From: Hellea sp.
Lineage (GTDB): Bacteria > Pseudomonadota > Alphaproteobacteria > Caulobacterales > Maricaulaceae
Assembly (NCBI GenBank): GCA_014238285.1
Contig: JABABK010000014.1
Coordinates: forward strand, 1 to 64,000
DNA length: 64,000 nt
Direction of reading: 5' to 3'
Positions 35,419-43,609 of this stretch are shown here, piece after piece. A program made the position numbers and the translations under genes. Below the pieces are notes generated by a model. It was not told the origin of the DNA. It did not search any database and saw only the letters and a program-made list of their open reading frames with translations. The first letter of the stretch is position 1. Each line of letters opens with the position of its first letter.

Positions 35419-36399
35419 ATGCGACTCAATTTATCTACGTGCATGATCGCACTTTGCTTAACTCTCCCCTTGCCTGCTTTAGCTAGCGACATCGGAACTT
35501 ATCGGCCGGGCCAAGCTTATTTATCCGTACCAGCCAATAATCCAGGGCAATGTGTAGAGCAATGTCAAGGCGATGCCCAATGTAAAGGTTGGAATTTTAT
35601 TCAAATGCAGGCCCGTCAAAACCGCCCGCAACAAGCTATTTGCGAATTTAATGCTCGGAAAGCTACTCCAATTCCACATTACATGAGCATTAGTGGTGAC
35701 AACCAAACGACAACAGATTCACCGCGCATTATTCCAGTAGGTTATAGAACGACAAAAATAGGCCAACCTATGGTCAACAAAACCATATCCACACAAGTGA
35801 GACGTATCGGTCAAAGCCCTATCAGTTCTCAGCCTGCAACTTCGCGCCCTTTTGGCTATTCGCAAATGTCCCGCTCTCATTCAGTGACCCGGCCTATTCA
35901 GCAACCTGCTCCAAGAATAGCATCAACAACATCAGCGCCGCGCTTACAGCATTTAAAACTCCAGCTCGATGTTATGAAAGTTAAAAAGCCAGCGGCCATA
36001 ATAGCCCCGACAACTCCGCCATCTTTCCAACCTCAACTTGATACAAATGAGCGGCCGGTTTTCAGTCACCCTAACAAGCAGCAAGAGACAGCGTCAAATG
36101 GAACAGCCCCCCCACAAATTCAGAAGCCGCAAGTCGTTATGCCTTCAGCTCCAATGCCTCGATTATCGAATATAGAAATGGGTCTGCCTCCTAGATCCGC
36201 CTTGAGAGCAGCAGATCCAAGATTAGCCGGCGCTCCTATTAGTGTCGCGCGGGCACAACAATCCTTATTTGGATCTCTATATGATGATGTAAAAGCGCCA
36301 AGAGCTCTGAGCTTACAGGACATACCCGTAGATCCAGATGCCCCTATTCCAACTGTATCATCTGTACCAGTTGCACGTATCGACCAAAGTCCACTTTAA
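35419..36399 (+). CDS. Secreted PAN-like protein with long proline-rich tail
   Basis: The 326-residue protein has a signal peptide (about 1-22, ending ALAS). A PAN/apple-like module follows at about 23-95, with cysteines in GQCVEQCQGDAQCKGW and AICEF. The remaining ~230 residues are low-complexity, rich in Pro, Ser, Thr and Gln, without further cysteines, and likely disordered. The first module resembles that of the PAN-CAP protein 450 bases upstream. A surface or periplasmic binding role is plausible; the tail could span the cell wall or be a linker. Confidence 0.7.
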   Translation: MRLNLSTCMIALCLTLPLPALASDIGTYRPGQAYLSVPANNPGQCVEQCQGDAQCKGWNFIQMQARQNRPQQAICEFNARKATPIPHYMSISGDNQTTTDSPRIIPVGYRTTKIGQPMVNKTISTQVRRIGQSPISSQPATSRPFGYSQMSRSHSVTRPIQQPAPRIASTTSAPRLQHLKLQLDVMKVKKPAAIIAPTTPPSFQPQLDTNERPVFSHPNKQQETASNGTAPPQIQKPQVVMPSAPMPRLSNIEMGLPPRSALRAADPRLAGAPISVARAQQSLFGSLYDDVKAPRALSLQDIPVDPDAPIPTVSSVPVARIDQSPL

Positions 36400-36415
36400 T
36401 TGAATTTTTAATTTA

Positions 36416-36739
36416 GAGCGCCGTGGGTTAAGTTAGAGGCACTTTGATCGCTGTCATTTGTTTCTGGCGTAGGAGGGTTCTGCGTAGCGATGCTGGCATC
36501 GGTAAGCGGGACGGGACGCCCGCCAAGAGCAAATGACCGTGACTCGCCTTGCGAGTGGGGTGGAATTTTTAAAGAAAATTCAATAACATGTGTGAGCCGT
36601 GGGTTTCGCTTGGGCGATTTTTGCACGCCGTCGTCGTTGCATCTCTCAACCGATGCTACGGCATCGCTTTTCAAGCTGCGCCTAGACAGATTGCAAAACT
36701 CATCCCATCAAAGCGACTCTAACTTAACGCATGGCGCTC
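36416..36739. mobile_element. MITE-like element with 35-bp imperfect terminal inverted repeats and TA flanks
   Basis: The ends start GAGCGCC on each strand and match as inverted repeats at about 30 of 35 positions (left 36416-36449, right 36706-36739). Both ends are flanked by TA (36414-36415, 36740-36741), as expected of IS630/Tc1-type target duplication. The interior has several small hairpins: ACTCGC/GCGAGT at 36542-36556, and the same 6-bp stem CGATGC/GCATCG at 36488-36501 and 36651-36666, the latter with a TACG loop. It carries no credible gene. The stop codon of the adjacent membrane-protein gene is built from the right TA plus the first base of the element. Confidence 0.5.
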
Positions 36740-36754
36740 TAGCGCTGCGTTAAG
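36723..36754. repeat. Hairpin across the right boundary of the MITE-like element
   Basis: CTTAACGC (36723-36730) pairs with GCGTTAAG (36747-36754), with an inner GCGCT/AGCGC stem. One half is element terminus and the other is flanking gene, so the flank holds a partial, opposite copy of the terminal repeat. Confidence 0.5.
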
Positions 36755-37059
36755 GACCGCAGCCCCTTTGTAAAAGTGGATCCACATATATGGAACCAAG
36801 CTAAAACTACAAAGGCAACATATATATACAAAATGCCTGTCAGAATAATATTTGAAACAGGGTCCACAGGAATGTCCATTAGAGATAAGGCTGTCGAGCC
36901 GCCTGCGACGAAAGCAATCAGCGCTAAAAATCTCCAAAAACCTGCCCAATAAAAATTGACGACCTTGGATTCATATTTAACCAAGGTAGGCAATAACAAC
37001 ACACCTATAGCCACGAAAGTTATAACTAGCATTATTAATGTTGGTGCCCACTGTTCCAT
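36739..37059 (-). CDS. Small three-helix membrane protein, C-terminus at an element boundary
   Basis: The 106-residue protein has hydrophobic segments at about 7-25 (LIMLVITFVAIGVLLLPTL), 42-62 and 70-92, so three inner-membrane helices are likely. No family is recognised. It ends TKGLRSLTQR followed by TAG, and that TAG is formed by the TA next to the MITE-like element plus the element's terminal base, so the original C-terminus may have been longer. A perfect CtrA-type box lies about 73 bases upstream of its start. Confidence 0.6.
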   Translation of the reverse strand: MEQWAPTLIMLVITFVAIGVLLLPTLVKYESKVVNFYWAGFWRFLALIAFVAGGSTALSLMDIPVDPVSNIILTGILYIYVAFVVLAWFHICGSTFTKGLRSLTQR

Positions 37060-37470
37060 TATTGGTCAAATTCCTATGTTGTCTCTCTTCGGGGACATAC
37101 TAAGCAAAGCTCGGGCCAAAATCGAGACAATTTAATCTTTTGTTAACGAACAATGATTGGATCTGTCCAAAATTCTAACAATAAGTGTATTATGCATTAG
37201 CCGACATTCAATTATTTCGGCCTAGTCCTCTGCTTTTAGAGGTTTCTTTGAGTCCAAATAAATGCAAAATGCTCAAAGCAAATTTCTGTTCTGAATTTCG
37301 CTTGCCTTTTATAGGTGGTTTCGCTAATGAGCGCGCTGAATTTGAGGGAATCTCAAAAATACCGTCGAAAACACCCTTTAAAGGTTATTATGGCGATTGT
37401 TTTTTGAATAATCCCTCCCAAAACCCCCGTCAAATAATCAACGGGATAAGAATCAAAGAAGGACAAGGCC
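37060..37470. other. 411-bp gap upstream of rplY
   Basis: It carries a CtrA-type box at 37132-37147, then AT-rich sequence with a 10-bp palindrome CCTTTAAAGG near 37376. It must hold the promoter and leader of rplY, but no clear -35/-10 pair or L25-type autoregulatory structure was identified. A 105-codon frame over 37185-37502 overlaps the rplY start and looks like chance. Confidence 0.4.
37132..37147 (+). promoter_or_regulatory. Candidate CtrA box
   Basis: TTAATCTTTTGTTAAC fits TTAA-N7-TTAAC exactly. It lies between a small membrane-protein gene (minus strand, 73 bases away) and rplY (plus strand, 324 bases away), so its target is uncertain. Confidence 0.45.
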
Positions 37471-38130
37471 ATGAGTGGTATCTGTTTGGACGTTATAGTT
37501 AGAGAAGAAACTGGTACAGGACCAGCCCGTGAAGCACGCCGCGGCGGCGGCATTCCTGCTGTTATTTACGGTGGTGATGAGGGAGCCGTTTCTGTTGCAC
37601 TTCGTAAAAACGAAGTCTTGAAAGCCCTGAATTCAGGTCAATTTCTCTCCAATATGATTGAAATTTCACACAAAGGTGACAAACAAAAAGTCATCACTAA
37701 AGATGTTCAGTTCCACCCGGTAACAGATATGCCCGTGCATATCGATCTTTACCGCGTGACGGAAAAGACCATTATTGAGGTTGAAGTCTCTGTAAACTTC
37801 ATTGGGGATGAAGAATCTCCGGGCATTAAACTCGGCGGCACATTGAACGTTGTCCGTTACTCAATTGAAGTCAAATGTCCTGCAGGCAAAATTCCTGATA
37901 GTATTGACGTTGATATTTCAAAAATGGACATCGGTGACAGCATCCACATTAGCGAAATTACGCTTCCGGAAAAAGTCAAACCCTCTATTACTGATCGCGA
38001 CTTCACAATCGCTACCATGGTTGCCTCACGCGCAGCAGTAGAAGAAGATGAAGAAGCTGAAGCAGGCGTCGAAGGCGAAGAAGCAGCAACCGAAGGTGAA
38101 GCTGAAGCTGGCGAAGGCGGAGACGCGTAA
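37471..38130 (+). CDS. rplY: 50S ribosomal protein L25/CTC family
   Basis: The 219-residue protein is the long (TL5/CTC-type) form of L25. It has a 5S rRNA-binding N-terminal domain (RRGGGIPAVIYGGDEG, KDVQFHPVTDMPVHIDLYRV), a C-terminal beta domain (about 95-190), and a very acidic Glu/Ala/Gly tail of about 30 residues. AAGAAGGA precedes the ATG. The order rplY-pth-ychF is conserved in many Proteobacteria and supports the call. Confidence 0.95.
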   Translation: MSGICLDVIVREETGTGPAREARRGGGIPAVIYGGDEGAVSVALRKNEVLKALNSGQFLSNMIEISHKGDKQKVITKDVQFHPVTDMPVHIDLYRVTEKTIIEVEVSVNFIGDEESPGIKLGGTLNVVRYSIEVKCPAGKIPDSIDVDISKMDIGDSIHISEITLPEKVKPSITDRDFTIATMVASRAAVEEDEEAEAGVEGEEAATEGEAEAGEGGDA

Positions 38131-38147
38131 TTTTCGCGTTTCTACGG

Positions 38148-38165
38148 CGTCTCTTTGGCGAGACG
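38148..38165 (+). terminator. Short hairpin between rplY and pth
   Basis: CGTCTC/GAGACG form a 6-bp stem around TTTGGC, 12 bases before pth. There is no T-run, so it is a weak attenuator candidate or just an mRNA-processing site. Confidence 0.25.
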
Positions 38166-38177
38166 AAAGCAGAAGAC

Positions 38178-38783
38178 ATGTTACTTTGGGTAGGTCTTGG
38201 AAATCCCGGCGATAAATATGCCGGGAATCGTCATAACATTGGCTTTATGGCGATCGATACTATTGGCGATCTACACAACTTTTCTGACGAAAAATCAAAA
38301 TTCAAGGGATTGATCCGCGAAGGCAGCATTACGTCGGACGGACGCCCTGTTAAAATTCTCTTGCTTAAACCCATGACCTTTATGAACGAGTCCGGAAGGT
38401 CTGTTCAGCAAGCCATGCAGTTTTACAAAATATCGCTGGATAAAGTCACCGTCTTTCACGATGAACTAGACCTTGCGCCAGGTAAAATCCGTATGAAAAC
38501 GGGCGGCGGCATTGCCGGGCATAATGGACTACGATCTATTCGCCAACATGTGGGCGAAAATCACCACCGCGCGCGCCTAGGCATTGGTCACCCGGGTCAT
38601 AGAGAAAAAGTCCATAGCTATGTCCTCTCAGATTTTGCCAAATCCGAACAGCAATGGGTCGAAGACTACATAGACGCCCTCGCCCGAAGCGCCGAACATT
38701 TAGCCAACGCCGATCATGACAAATATCAAACTGCCGTTGACTTGCTCGCCCCTGCACCGGGTGCTAAGCCGCGCAGAAATTAG
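38178..38783 (+). CDS. pth: Peptidyl-tRNA hydrolase
   Basis: The 201-residue enzyme frees tRNA from prematurely released peptidyl-tRNA. VGLGNPGDKYAGNRHNIGF contains the catalytic His; KPMTFMNESG, HDELDLAPGKIRMKTGGGIAGHNG (shown here as a landmark around residues 95-118) and GIGHPGHREKV are the other family motifs. It lies 47 bases after rplY and 25 before ychF. Confidence 0.95.
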   Translation: MLLWVGLGNPGDKYAGNRHNIGFMAIDTIGDLHNFSDEKSKFKGLIREGSITSDGRPVKILLLKPMTFMNESGRSVQQAMQFYKISLDKVTVFHDELDLAPGKIRMKTGGGIAGHNGLRSIRQHVGENHHRARLGIGHPGHREKVHSYVLSDFAKSEQQWVEDYIDALARSAEHLANADHDKYQTAVDLLAPAPGAKPRRN

Positions 38784-38808
38784 AGCAATATTAAAATAGG
38801 ATTTTCCC

Positions 38809-39906
38809 ATGGGATTTAAGTGCGGTATTGTTGGCTTGCCTAATGTTGGTAAATCCACTCTTTTTAATGCTCTGACACAGACAGCCAGCGCGCAAGCCGC
38901 TAACTATCCATTTTGCACCATTGAGCCTAATATCGGTGATGTAGCCGTCCCTGAATCCCGCCTTGATAAAATTGCCGCCATTGGCGGGTCAGCTCAAATA
39001 ATCCCGGCTCGCATGAATTTCGTAGATATCGCAGGCCTTGTCCGCGGCGCCTCTAAAGGCGAAGGTCTGGGCAATCAATTTCTCGCCAATATCCGTGAAA
39101 CAGACGCTATCCTTTATGTGCTACGCTGTTTTGATGATGATGACATCACTCATGTGGAAGGCGTTATTAATCCGCTTGCAGATCTGGAGACGGTTGAAAC
39201 AGAACTTATGCTCGCTGATATGGAAAGCCTTGAAAAACGAAGACTAGGCCTTGAGAAGAAGATCAAGCAAAATGATAAAGAAGCCAAACTAACACTATCC
39301 CTACTTGAACGCGCTTTGGCCGTTTTGGAGGACGGTAAGCCAGCCCGCTATGCGCAGGTTGAAGAAGACGAGCAAAAGGCTTGGAAAATGCTGCAGCTCC
39401 TAACGGCCAAGCCTGTTATGTATGTTTGTAATGTAGATGAGGACAGCGCCGAAAACGGCAATGCCTATTCAGCCGTTGTGACTGAACATGCCGAAAAAGA
39501 AAACGCTGAGAGCGTCATTATATCTGCGCAAATCGAAAGCGAACTTGCGCTTCTAGACGGGGAAGAACGTGACGAATTTCTCGAAACTCTTGGTCTTTCC
39601 GAACCTGGGCTCAACCGTCTCATTCAATCGGGATATTCTCTTCTCGGTCTCAAGACATACTTTACAGTCGGTCCAAAAGAAGCCCGCGCCTGGACATTCC
39701 ATGACGGGTGGAGCGCGCCAAAATGTGCCGGTGTCATTCATACCGATTTTGAAAAAGGCTTCATTCGCGCTGAGACAACGGCCTATGATGATTACGTCAC
39801 CCTAGGCGGCGAACAAGCGGCTAAAGAAGCTGGCAAGGTCAGGCAAGAAGGCAAAGATTATATCGTAAAAGATGGCGACATCATGCTGTTCAAGTTTAAC
39901 GTTTAG
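38809..39906 (+). CDS. ychF: Redox-regulated ATPase YchF (Obg family)
   Basis: The 365-residue protein has the P-loop GLPNVGKSTLFNAL, the switch NFVDIAGLVRGASKGEGLGN, the ATP-preferring motif VCNVDED in place of NKxD, and a C-terminal TGS-like domain with TFHDGWSAPKCAGVIHTDFE (residues near 300). YchF/OLA1 binds ATP and the ribosome and is linked to oxidative stress. Normal length. Confidence 0.95.
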   Translation: MGFKCGIVGLPNVGKSTLFNALTQTASAQAANYPFCTIEPNIGDVAVPESRLDKIAAIGGSAQIIPARMNFVDIAGLVRGASKGEGLGNQFLANIRETDAILYVLRCFDDDDITHVEGVINPLADLETVETELMLADMESLEKRRLGLEKKIKQNDKEAKLTLSLLERALAVLEDGKPARYAQVEEDEQKAWKMLQLLTAKPVMYVCNVDEDSAENGNAYSAVVTEHAEKENAESVIISAQIESELALLDGEERDEFLETLGLSEPGLNRLIQSGYSLLGLKTYFTVGPKEARAWTFHDGWSAPKCAGVIHTDFEKGFIRAETTAYDDYVTLGGEQAAKEAGKVRQEGKDYIVKDGDIMLFKFNV

Positions 39907-39910
39907 GGCT

Positions 39911-40369
39911 CTAAGCGGCTAATCCATTTTTTTCGACGAGCCGGTAAATTTCATTTTTAGCCAAGCCCATTGCCTTGCCCACTGAAATAACTTTTTTCAT
40001 AAACGACATATCAAAACGCTGACTATTCGCAGTCATCGCACAAATGCTGTCAAATATTAAATAGGCTACATGATGGTCTTTGCGGTTTTTCAGTGGCTTT
40101 AAAATTTCATTGAGAGACAGGCTGTTCTCACTCATTTGCGCAACCAGGCGCCTTACATTTCGCCGATACGGGGCACTTATATTGAGGCTTCGCTCCATTC
40201 CCGCAATCGCTTGACGATCTAGATTTCCAAAAATATAGCAGCTCAACTTAATCGCCATCGATGTATTAAATCCAAGCGTGTCATTCTGAAAAGCAGAGCT
40301 TGCAGTCCCCATTACATAATGACGTTTGCGATCAAGCAATTTCCCGGGGTTACTAAATATGGCTTTCAT
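39911..40369 (-). CDS. Helical protein of unknown function
   Basis: The 152-residue protein is helical and basic, without a signal or membrane segment. Its C-terminal third, VISVGKAMGLAKNEIYRLVE, resembles the last helices of TerB/DjlA-like domains, but the match is too weak to name it. It converges on ychF with a 4-base gap and lies next to the BcsB-like gene. Role unknown. Confidence 0.55.
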   Translation of the reverse strand: MKAIFSNPGKLLDRKRHYVMGTASSAFQNDTLGFNTSMAIKLSCYIFGNLDRQAIAGMERSLNISAPYRRNVRRLVAQMSENSLSLNEILKPLKNRKDHHVAYLIFDSICAMTANSQRFDMSFMKKVISVGKAMGLAKNEIYRLVEKNGLAA

Positions 40370-40420
40370 AGATTTAGACTTTAAACAGTAAACCTAAACA
40401 AGTGATAAAACCCTAAGTTA

Positions 40421-42928
40421 CTATCCCCGCGGGCGGGCCAGCCCCATAATCATCAAGAACATCATCAGAAACAATGCCATTACCAACACATTAGCATGTG
40501 GACTACGGGCATTTTTATCTTGGAAAACACTGCTTTGCGCGCGGTTTATCAGGCGGTCAATACCACTTGCGGCATCACTATAAATGATGCTGGCTTTACG
40601 TTTCAGGCCCTCAAAGAAAGGTTCTCGAACTTTTGGCATAGTAGGCAAGCTTACCTTGAGGTTCGGCTTATATTGCGCCAAATCATATTTCTTAGCCACT
40701 CGATCAGTCTTTGCGGGCGCGACTTGCGAGGAAACAGGCATCGGCGCCGCTTGTACCGTTGGCCGAGCCATCTCCAAAGCATCTGTAATTTTTAAACTAA
40801 GTCCATTCCATGCATTGCCGATACCATTGGATACTGATTGACCAGCAAGGCTCAGGCGCGCTTGAACAGGGGCAAAATCCACTGCCGGCAGCTGCACTTC
40901 AGGCATGTTTATCTTGGGCACTTCAAACCCCTTACTAACTTTCTGCCGCGCAGGTGTTGAAATTTTTGCATCAAAAGCCGTCTTAGCCATTTCAATCATA
41001 TCTTTGTTCCAGCGCGTCAAACTACCTTGCAATTTGTTCCACTGATTACCGCGAAGCAGGTTCTCGACCGCTCGATTGAAACTCTGTCCCTTCGAACTGG
41101 TTATATAGCCGCGTAAGCGCCCTGTGTGAGCTTTATCTTCAAAAAGAGCGGCTATGCCGCCAGAAACTACCGTGTCCTCACGAACAGATGACAGTGATAT
41201 AGGCGGTATACCCAAGCTTGCGGTTTGAATGATTTTTGGTTTTTGCATACGGCCATCAATGAGACTCGCCAGACCGCGCGGCGCGGCGTCGTCGAGCTTA
41301 GGCCCAATCAAGAGCGTGTGCTTATTCTCATCTACTGGCGCTTGGCCGAGTTTATAATAACCCGCCTCAGTCAAACCAGATCCATAGGCCTTGGCCAACC
41401 GTGCTAATACTCTCAACGACGCGGTTTTATCAGAATTATAAGTTCCGCTCAAAATGATATTAGTATCCTGCCCAGCACTTTTTGAAAACGGAAAGGCTGA
41501 CGCCGAAAAGCGCGTAAGATCGCCGGCATATCCGGCCGCATCATTTTTGATGTTAATATAGGACTTATCTTCTAGAAAAAACTCGGGAATAGAAACGCCG
41601 CTCGCGCACCCGGCCTGAGAATTGGTAGGCGTCAAATCGGGCTCAATCCTTAAACGATTATGACTGCCCTGTAAAAGCCCGCGCGGAATGTCAAAGCGAA
41701 CAACATTACGCTTATGGGTCAATGGGATTGTACCCAGGCTTTGCCCGTTTAGCTCAATATTGACGCTAGATCCTGGCGCAACATTATCGCCGCGGCGGAA
41801 GTAGAGTTTGGTTTTTCCAGACGCTGTGATCGGATTATCAATATCAAATTCAATGGTTTGAGCATTATCGCCCCAGCCGCGCGCGAAATGTAAGTATTCG
41901 ATATCATAGATCGGAGTCTTGCCCTTTATGGATTTATAATTTTCAGAAAATCCCTTTTGCCACACAAAGTCACCGTTCGAGCTATAGCTGCGCGACGATG
42001 AAGGCATAACAAAAGAAGCATAGTTTTGAACAAGCTCTAAAAGATCAACTTCAGTATCAGCGGTCATCACCAAACGCAGAGGCGCGTTTCGGGTAACCCC
42101 GATCACGGCGCCTGTGGTTTTGTTAATTTCCGTGCCCCTTATGATCCTAGATAAGGCCTGACGCGTTCCAGCATAGATCTCCATGTCACCACTACCGGTC
42201 GTAAGGGAAAAGCGCGGCAGACCTGTCATGTTCAGAGCAGTTCCCTGCGCGATCAGGGCTTCATAAGATAATTTATCTGCGCCATTGGCAATAATGGACA
42301 CAGTTCCCGGCGCTGACAAAGATGATGATAGAATTTCTTTCACATCACTCATCTCAAATGTCGTTGAAGGCGTCGTCGATTTGACCAGTAAAAGGCTGTC
42401 GTCCAGATCAATGGTCCAGCTGCCATCAGAAGGCTCGATACACCCGCCTATTTTGGAATAGCTCAGACCGATCACATTGCGCCTAGCTTTGATGTAAGCT
42501 TTGTCGAGTTTTATCTGGGCCGTAAAGCTATGGCCCTTAGGGTAAACGGCCATTGGCGGCGCATCATTATAGTGCACATATAACGGCACGCGTTTATTGG
42601 GCTGATTTTCGGCGTGGACATTGAGATATAGATCAACACTGCTGACCCAATCACTTGCAGGAAGATCAAAGCTTACGTCAACCTTGGGATTACGCCAGTC
42701 TAGCTGAGGATTTGATAAATCCGTAAACGCACCGAGATTCGCTTTATAGGTCACTGACTTGCGTAGGTTATTATCATAGGTCTTGGCAAAGGCTGTAGAC
42801 GTGCCTGCAAACATTGACAACCACAAGATCAACCCCATACCTAAGATCACACGAAATATCGGAATCGAGGATTCAATAACCTTGTTGTGGTTGTTTTGGG
42901 ACAGTTTGGTATTAAATAGGCTTAACAT
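40421..42928 (-). CDS. BcsB-like cellulose synthase regulatory-subunit family protein, orphan
   Basis: The ATG at 42928 gives 835 residues; a TTG 39 bases earlier is a poorer start. A signal or anchor (about 25-48) is followed by a long periplasmic beta-rich region. PRGLLQGSHNRLRIEPDLTP, GQSLGTIPL and FLEDKSYINI are BcsB-type segments. The protein ends with a linker and a transmembrane helix (VLVMALFLMMFLMIMGL) with a basic tail. In cellulose synthesis BcsB sits in the periplasm beside the c-di-GMP-controlled synthase BcsA. No bcsA, bcsZ or bcsC is in this window, so the polymer and partner are unknown. Confidence 0.75.
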   Translation of the reverse strand: MLSLFNTKLSQNNHNKVIESSIPIFRVILGMGLILWLSMFAGTSTAFAKTYDNNLRKSVTYKANLGAFTDLSNPQLDWRNPKVDVSFDLPASDWVSSVDLYLNVHAENQPNKRVPLYVHYNDAPPMAVYPKGHSFTAQIKLDKAYIKARRNVIGLSYSKIGGCIEPSDGSWTIDLDDSLLLVKSTTPSTTFEMSDVKEILSSSLSAPGTVSIIANGADKLSYEALIAQGTALNMTGLPRFSLTTGSGDMEIYAGTRQALSRIIRGTEINKTTGAVIGVTRNAPLRLVMTADTEVDLLELVQNYASFVMPSSSRSYSSNGDFVWQKGFSENYKSIKGKTPIYDIEYLHFARGWGDNAQTIEFDIDNPITASGKTKLYFRRGDNVAPGSSVNIELNGQSLGTIPLTHKRNVVRFDIPRGLLQGSHNRLRIEPDLTPTNSQAGCASGVSIPEFFLEDKSYINIKNDAAGYAGDLTRFSASAFPFSKSAGQDTNIILSGTYNSDKTASLRVLARLAKAYGSGLTEAGYYKLGQAPVDENKHTLLIGPKLDDAAPRGLASLIDGRMQKPKIIQTASLGIPPISLSSVREDTVVSGGIAALFEDKAHTGRLRGYITSSKGQSFNRAVENLLRGNQWNKLQGSLTRWNKDMIEMAKTAFDAKISTPARQKVSKGFEVPKINMPEVQLPAVDFAPVQARLSLAGQSVSNGIGNAWNGLSLKITDALEMARPTVQAAPMPVSSQVAPAKTDRVAKKYDLAQYKPNLKVSLPTMPKVREPFFEGLKRKASIIYSDAASGIDRLINRAQSSVFQDKNARSPHANVLVMALFLMMFLMIMGLARPRG

Positions 42929-43012
42929 AGCCTTTTGACAGCAAGTTAAGTGCCAGCATCCTCGCAACGCGCAGGATTCACTTGGTAGGCGAAATTAGGA
43001 GACAGCACTCAC

Positions 43013-43342
43013 GTGTTTGGTTCAGTAAAAACCTCTTTTTGGGCCCCGGCCCTGATCCGCCGCGCCGAAACCGGAGGTGCCTACGCCACGGTCCTGTTTA
43101 AAGGTGATCCTGATGCCGGCGCAGCCCTGATCAAAGTACGATTAATGGATGGCCAAGCTGTCCTATATCGACCCATGCGCGACATGTCCGGCGAACGCAT
43201 TTGGCTCCCCAAAGGGCCTTTGGACGAAGCTGAAGTCGATCAAGATATCCTAAAACGCCGAAAAACCGACCCTGACCTTTGGGTCATAGAAGTCGAAGAC
43301 CGAAACGGCCGGCACTTTTTGACCGAAAAAGTTGAGGCATAG
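43013..43342 (+). CDS. DUF1491 family protein
   Basis: The 109-residue protein starts at GTG with AGGAGA 11 bases upstream. WAPALIRRAETGGAYATVLFKGDPDAG, GERIWLP and DPDLWVIEVEDRNGRHFL are typical of DUF1491, a small, alphaproteobacteria-specific cytosolic family without known function. It is divergent from the BcsB-like gene with 84 bases between starts. Confidence 0.85.
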   Translation: MFGSVKTSFWAPALIRRAETGGAYATVLFKGDPDAGAALIKVRLMDGQAVLYRPMRDMSGERIWLPKGPLDEAEVDQDILKRRKTDPDLWVIEVEDRNGRHFLTEKVEA

Positions 43343-43483
43343 AATCGACGTATCCAAGGACATGACCAAAAGCGAAACAGAATAGATTTTCTTACCCGTA
43401 ATTCTTTATAAATAAACCAACAATCAAAAGACCTGTTAGAGAATGGGGCCGTGGATTCCGTTTTGCTTTTAGTTGCGTTGTAC

Positions 43484-43513
43484 TTCCGGGTTCTCGCAGG
43501 GCGAGCCCCGGAA
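43484..43513. repeat. Intergenic palindromic repeat (TTCCGGG/CCCGGAA hairpin)
   Basis: TTCCGGG and CCCGGAA form the outer stem, with CTCGC/GCGAG inside around AGG, followed by TGACAG. It resembles the GGAATGAC-type repeats common between alphaproteobacterial genes. It lies in a 267-base gap before prfC. Confidence 0.5.
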
Positions 43514-43609
43514 TGACAGTAATTTGTTTATCAATGAGCTTGCCTTTGTCCTTGCTACAGAGGACCTCGCGCCTTATGTCTCAGCCAAATTATTGAACAA
43601 AGTTTATCC

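Noticed and set aside
36408-36753. Two opposing frames of 87-88 codons in the MITE-like element
   Set aside because: Both end in nearly the same peptide (SNLTHGAL) only because each reads through one of the inverted ends; composition is not protein-like.
37185-37502. 105-codon plus-strand frame ahead of rplY
   Set aside because: It overlaps the rplY start in another frame, begins at GTG without a ribosome-binding site, and shows no family features.
42929-42967. TTG start of the BcsB-like gene
   Set aside because: It adds a cysteine-rich stretch without family similarity; ATG at 42928 is preferred, though its ribosome-binding site is also weak.
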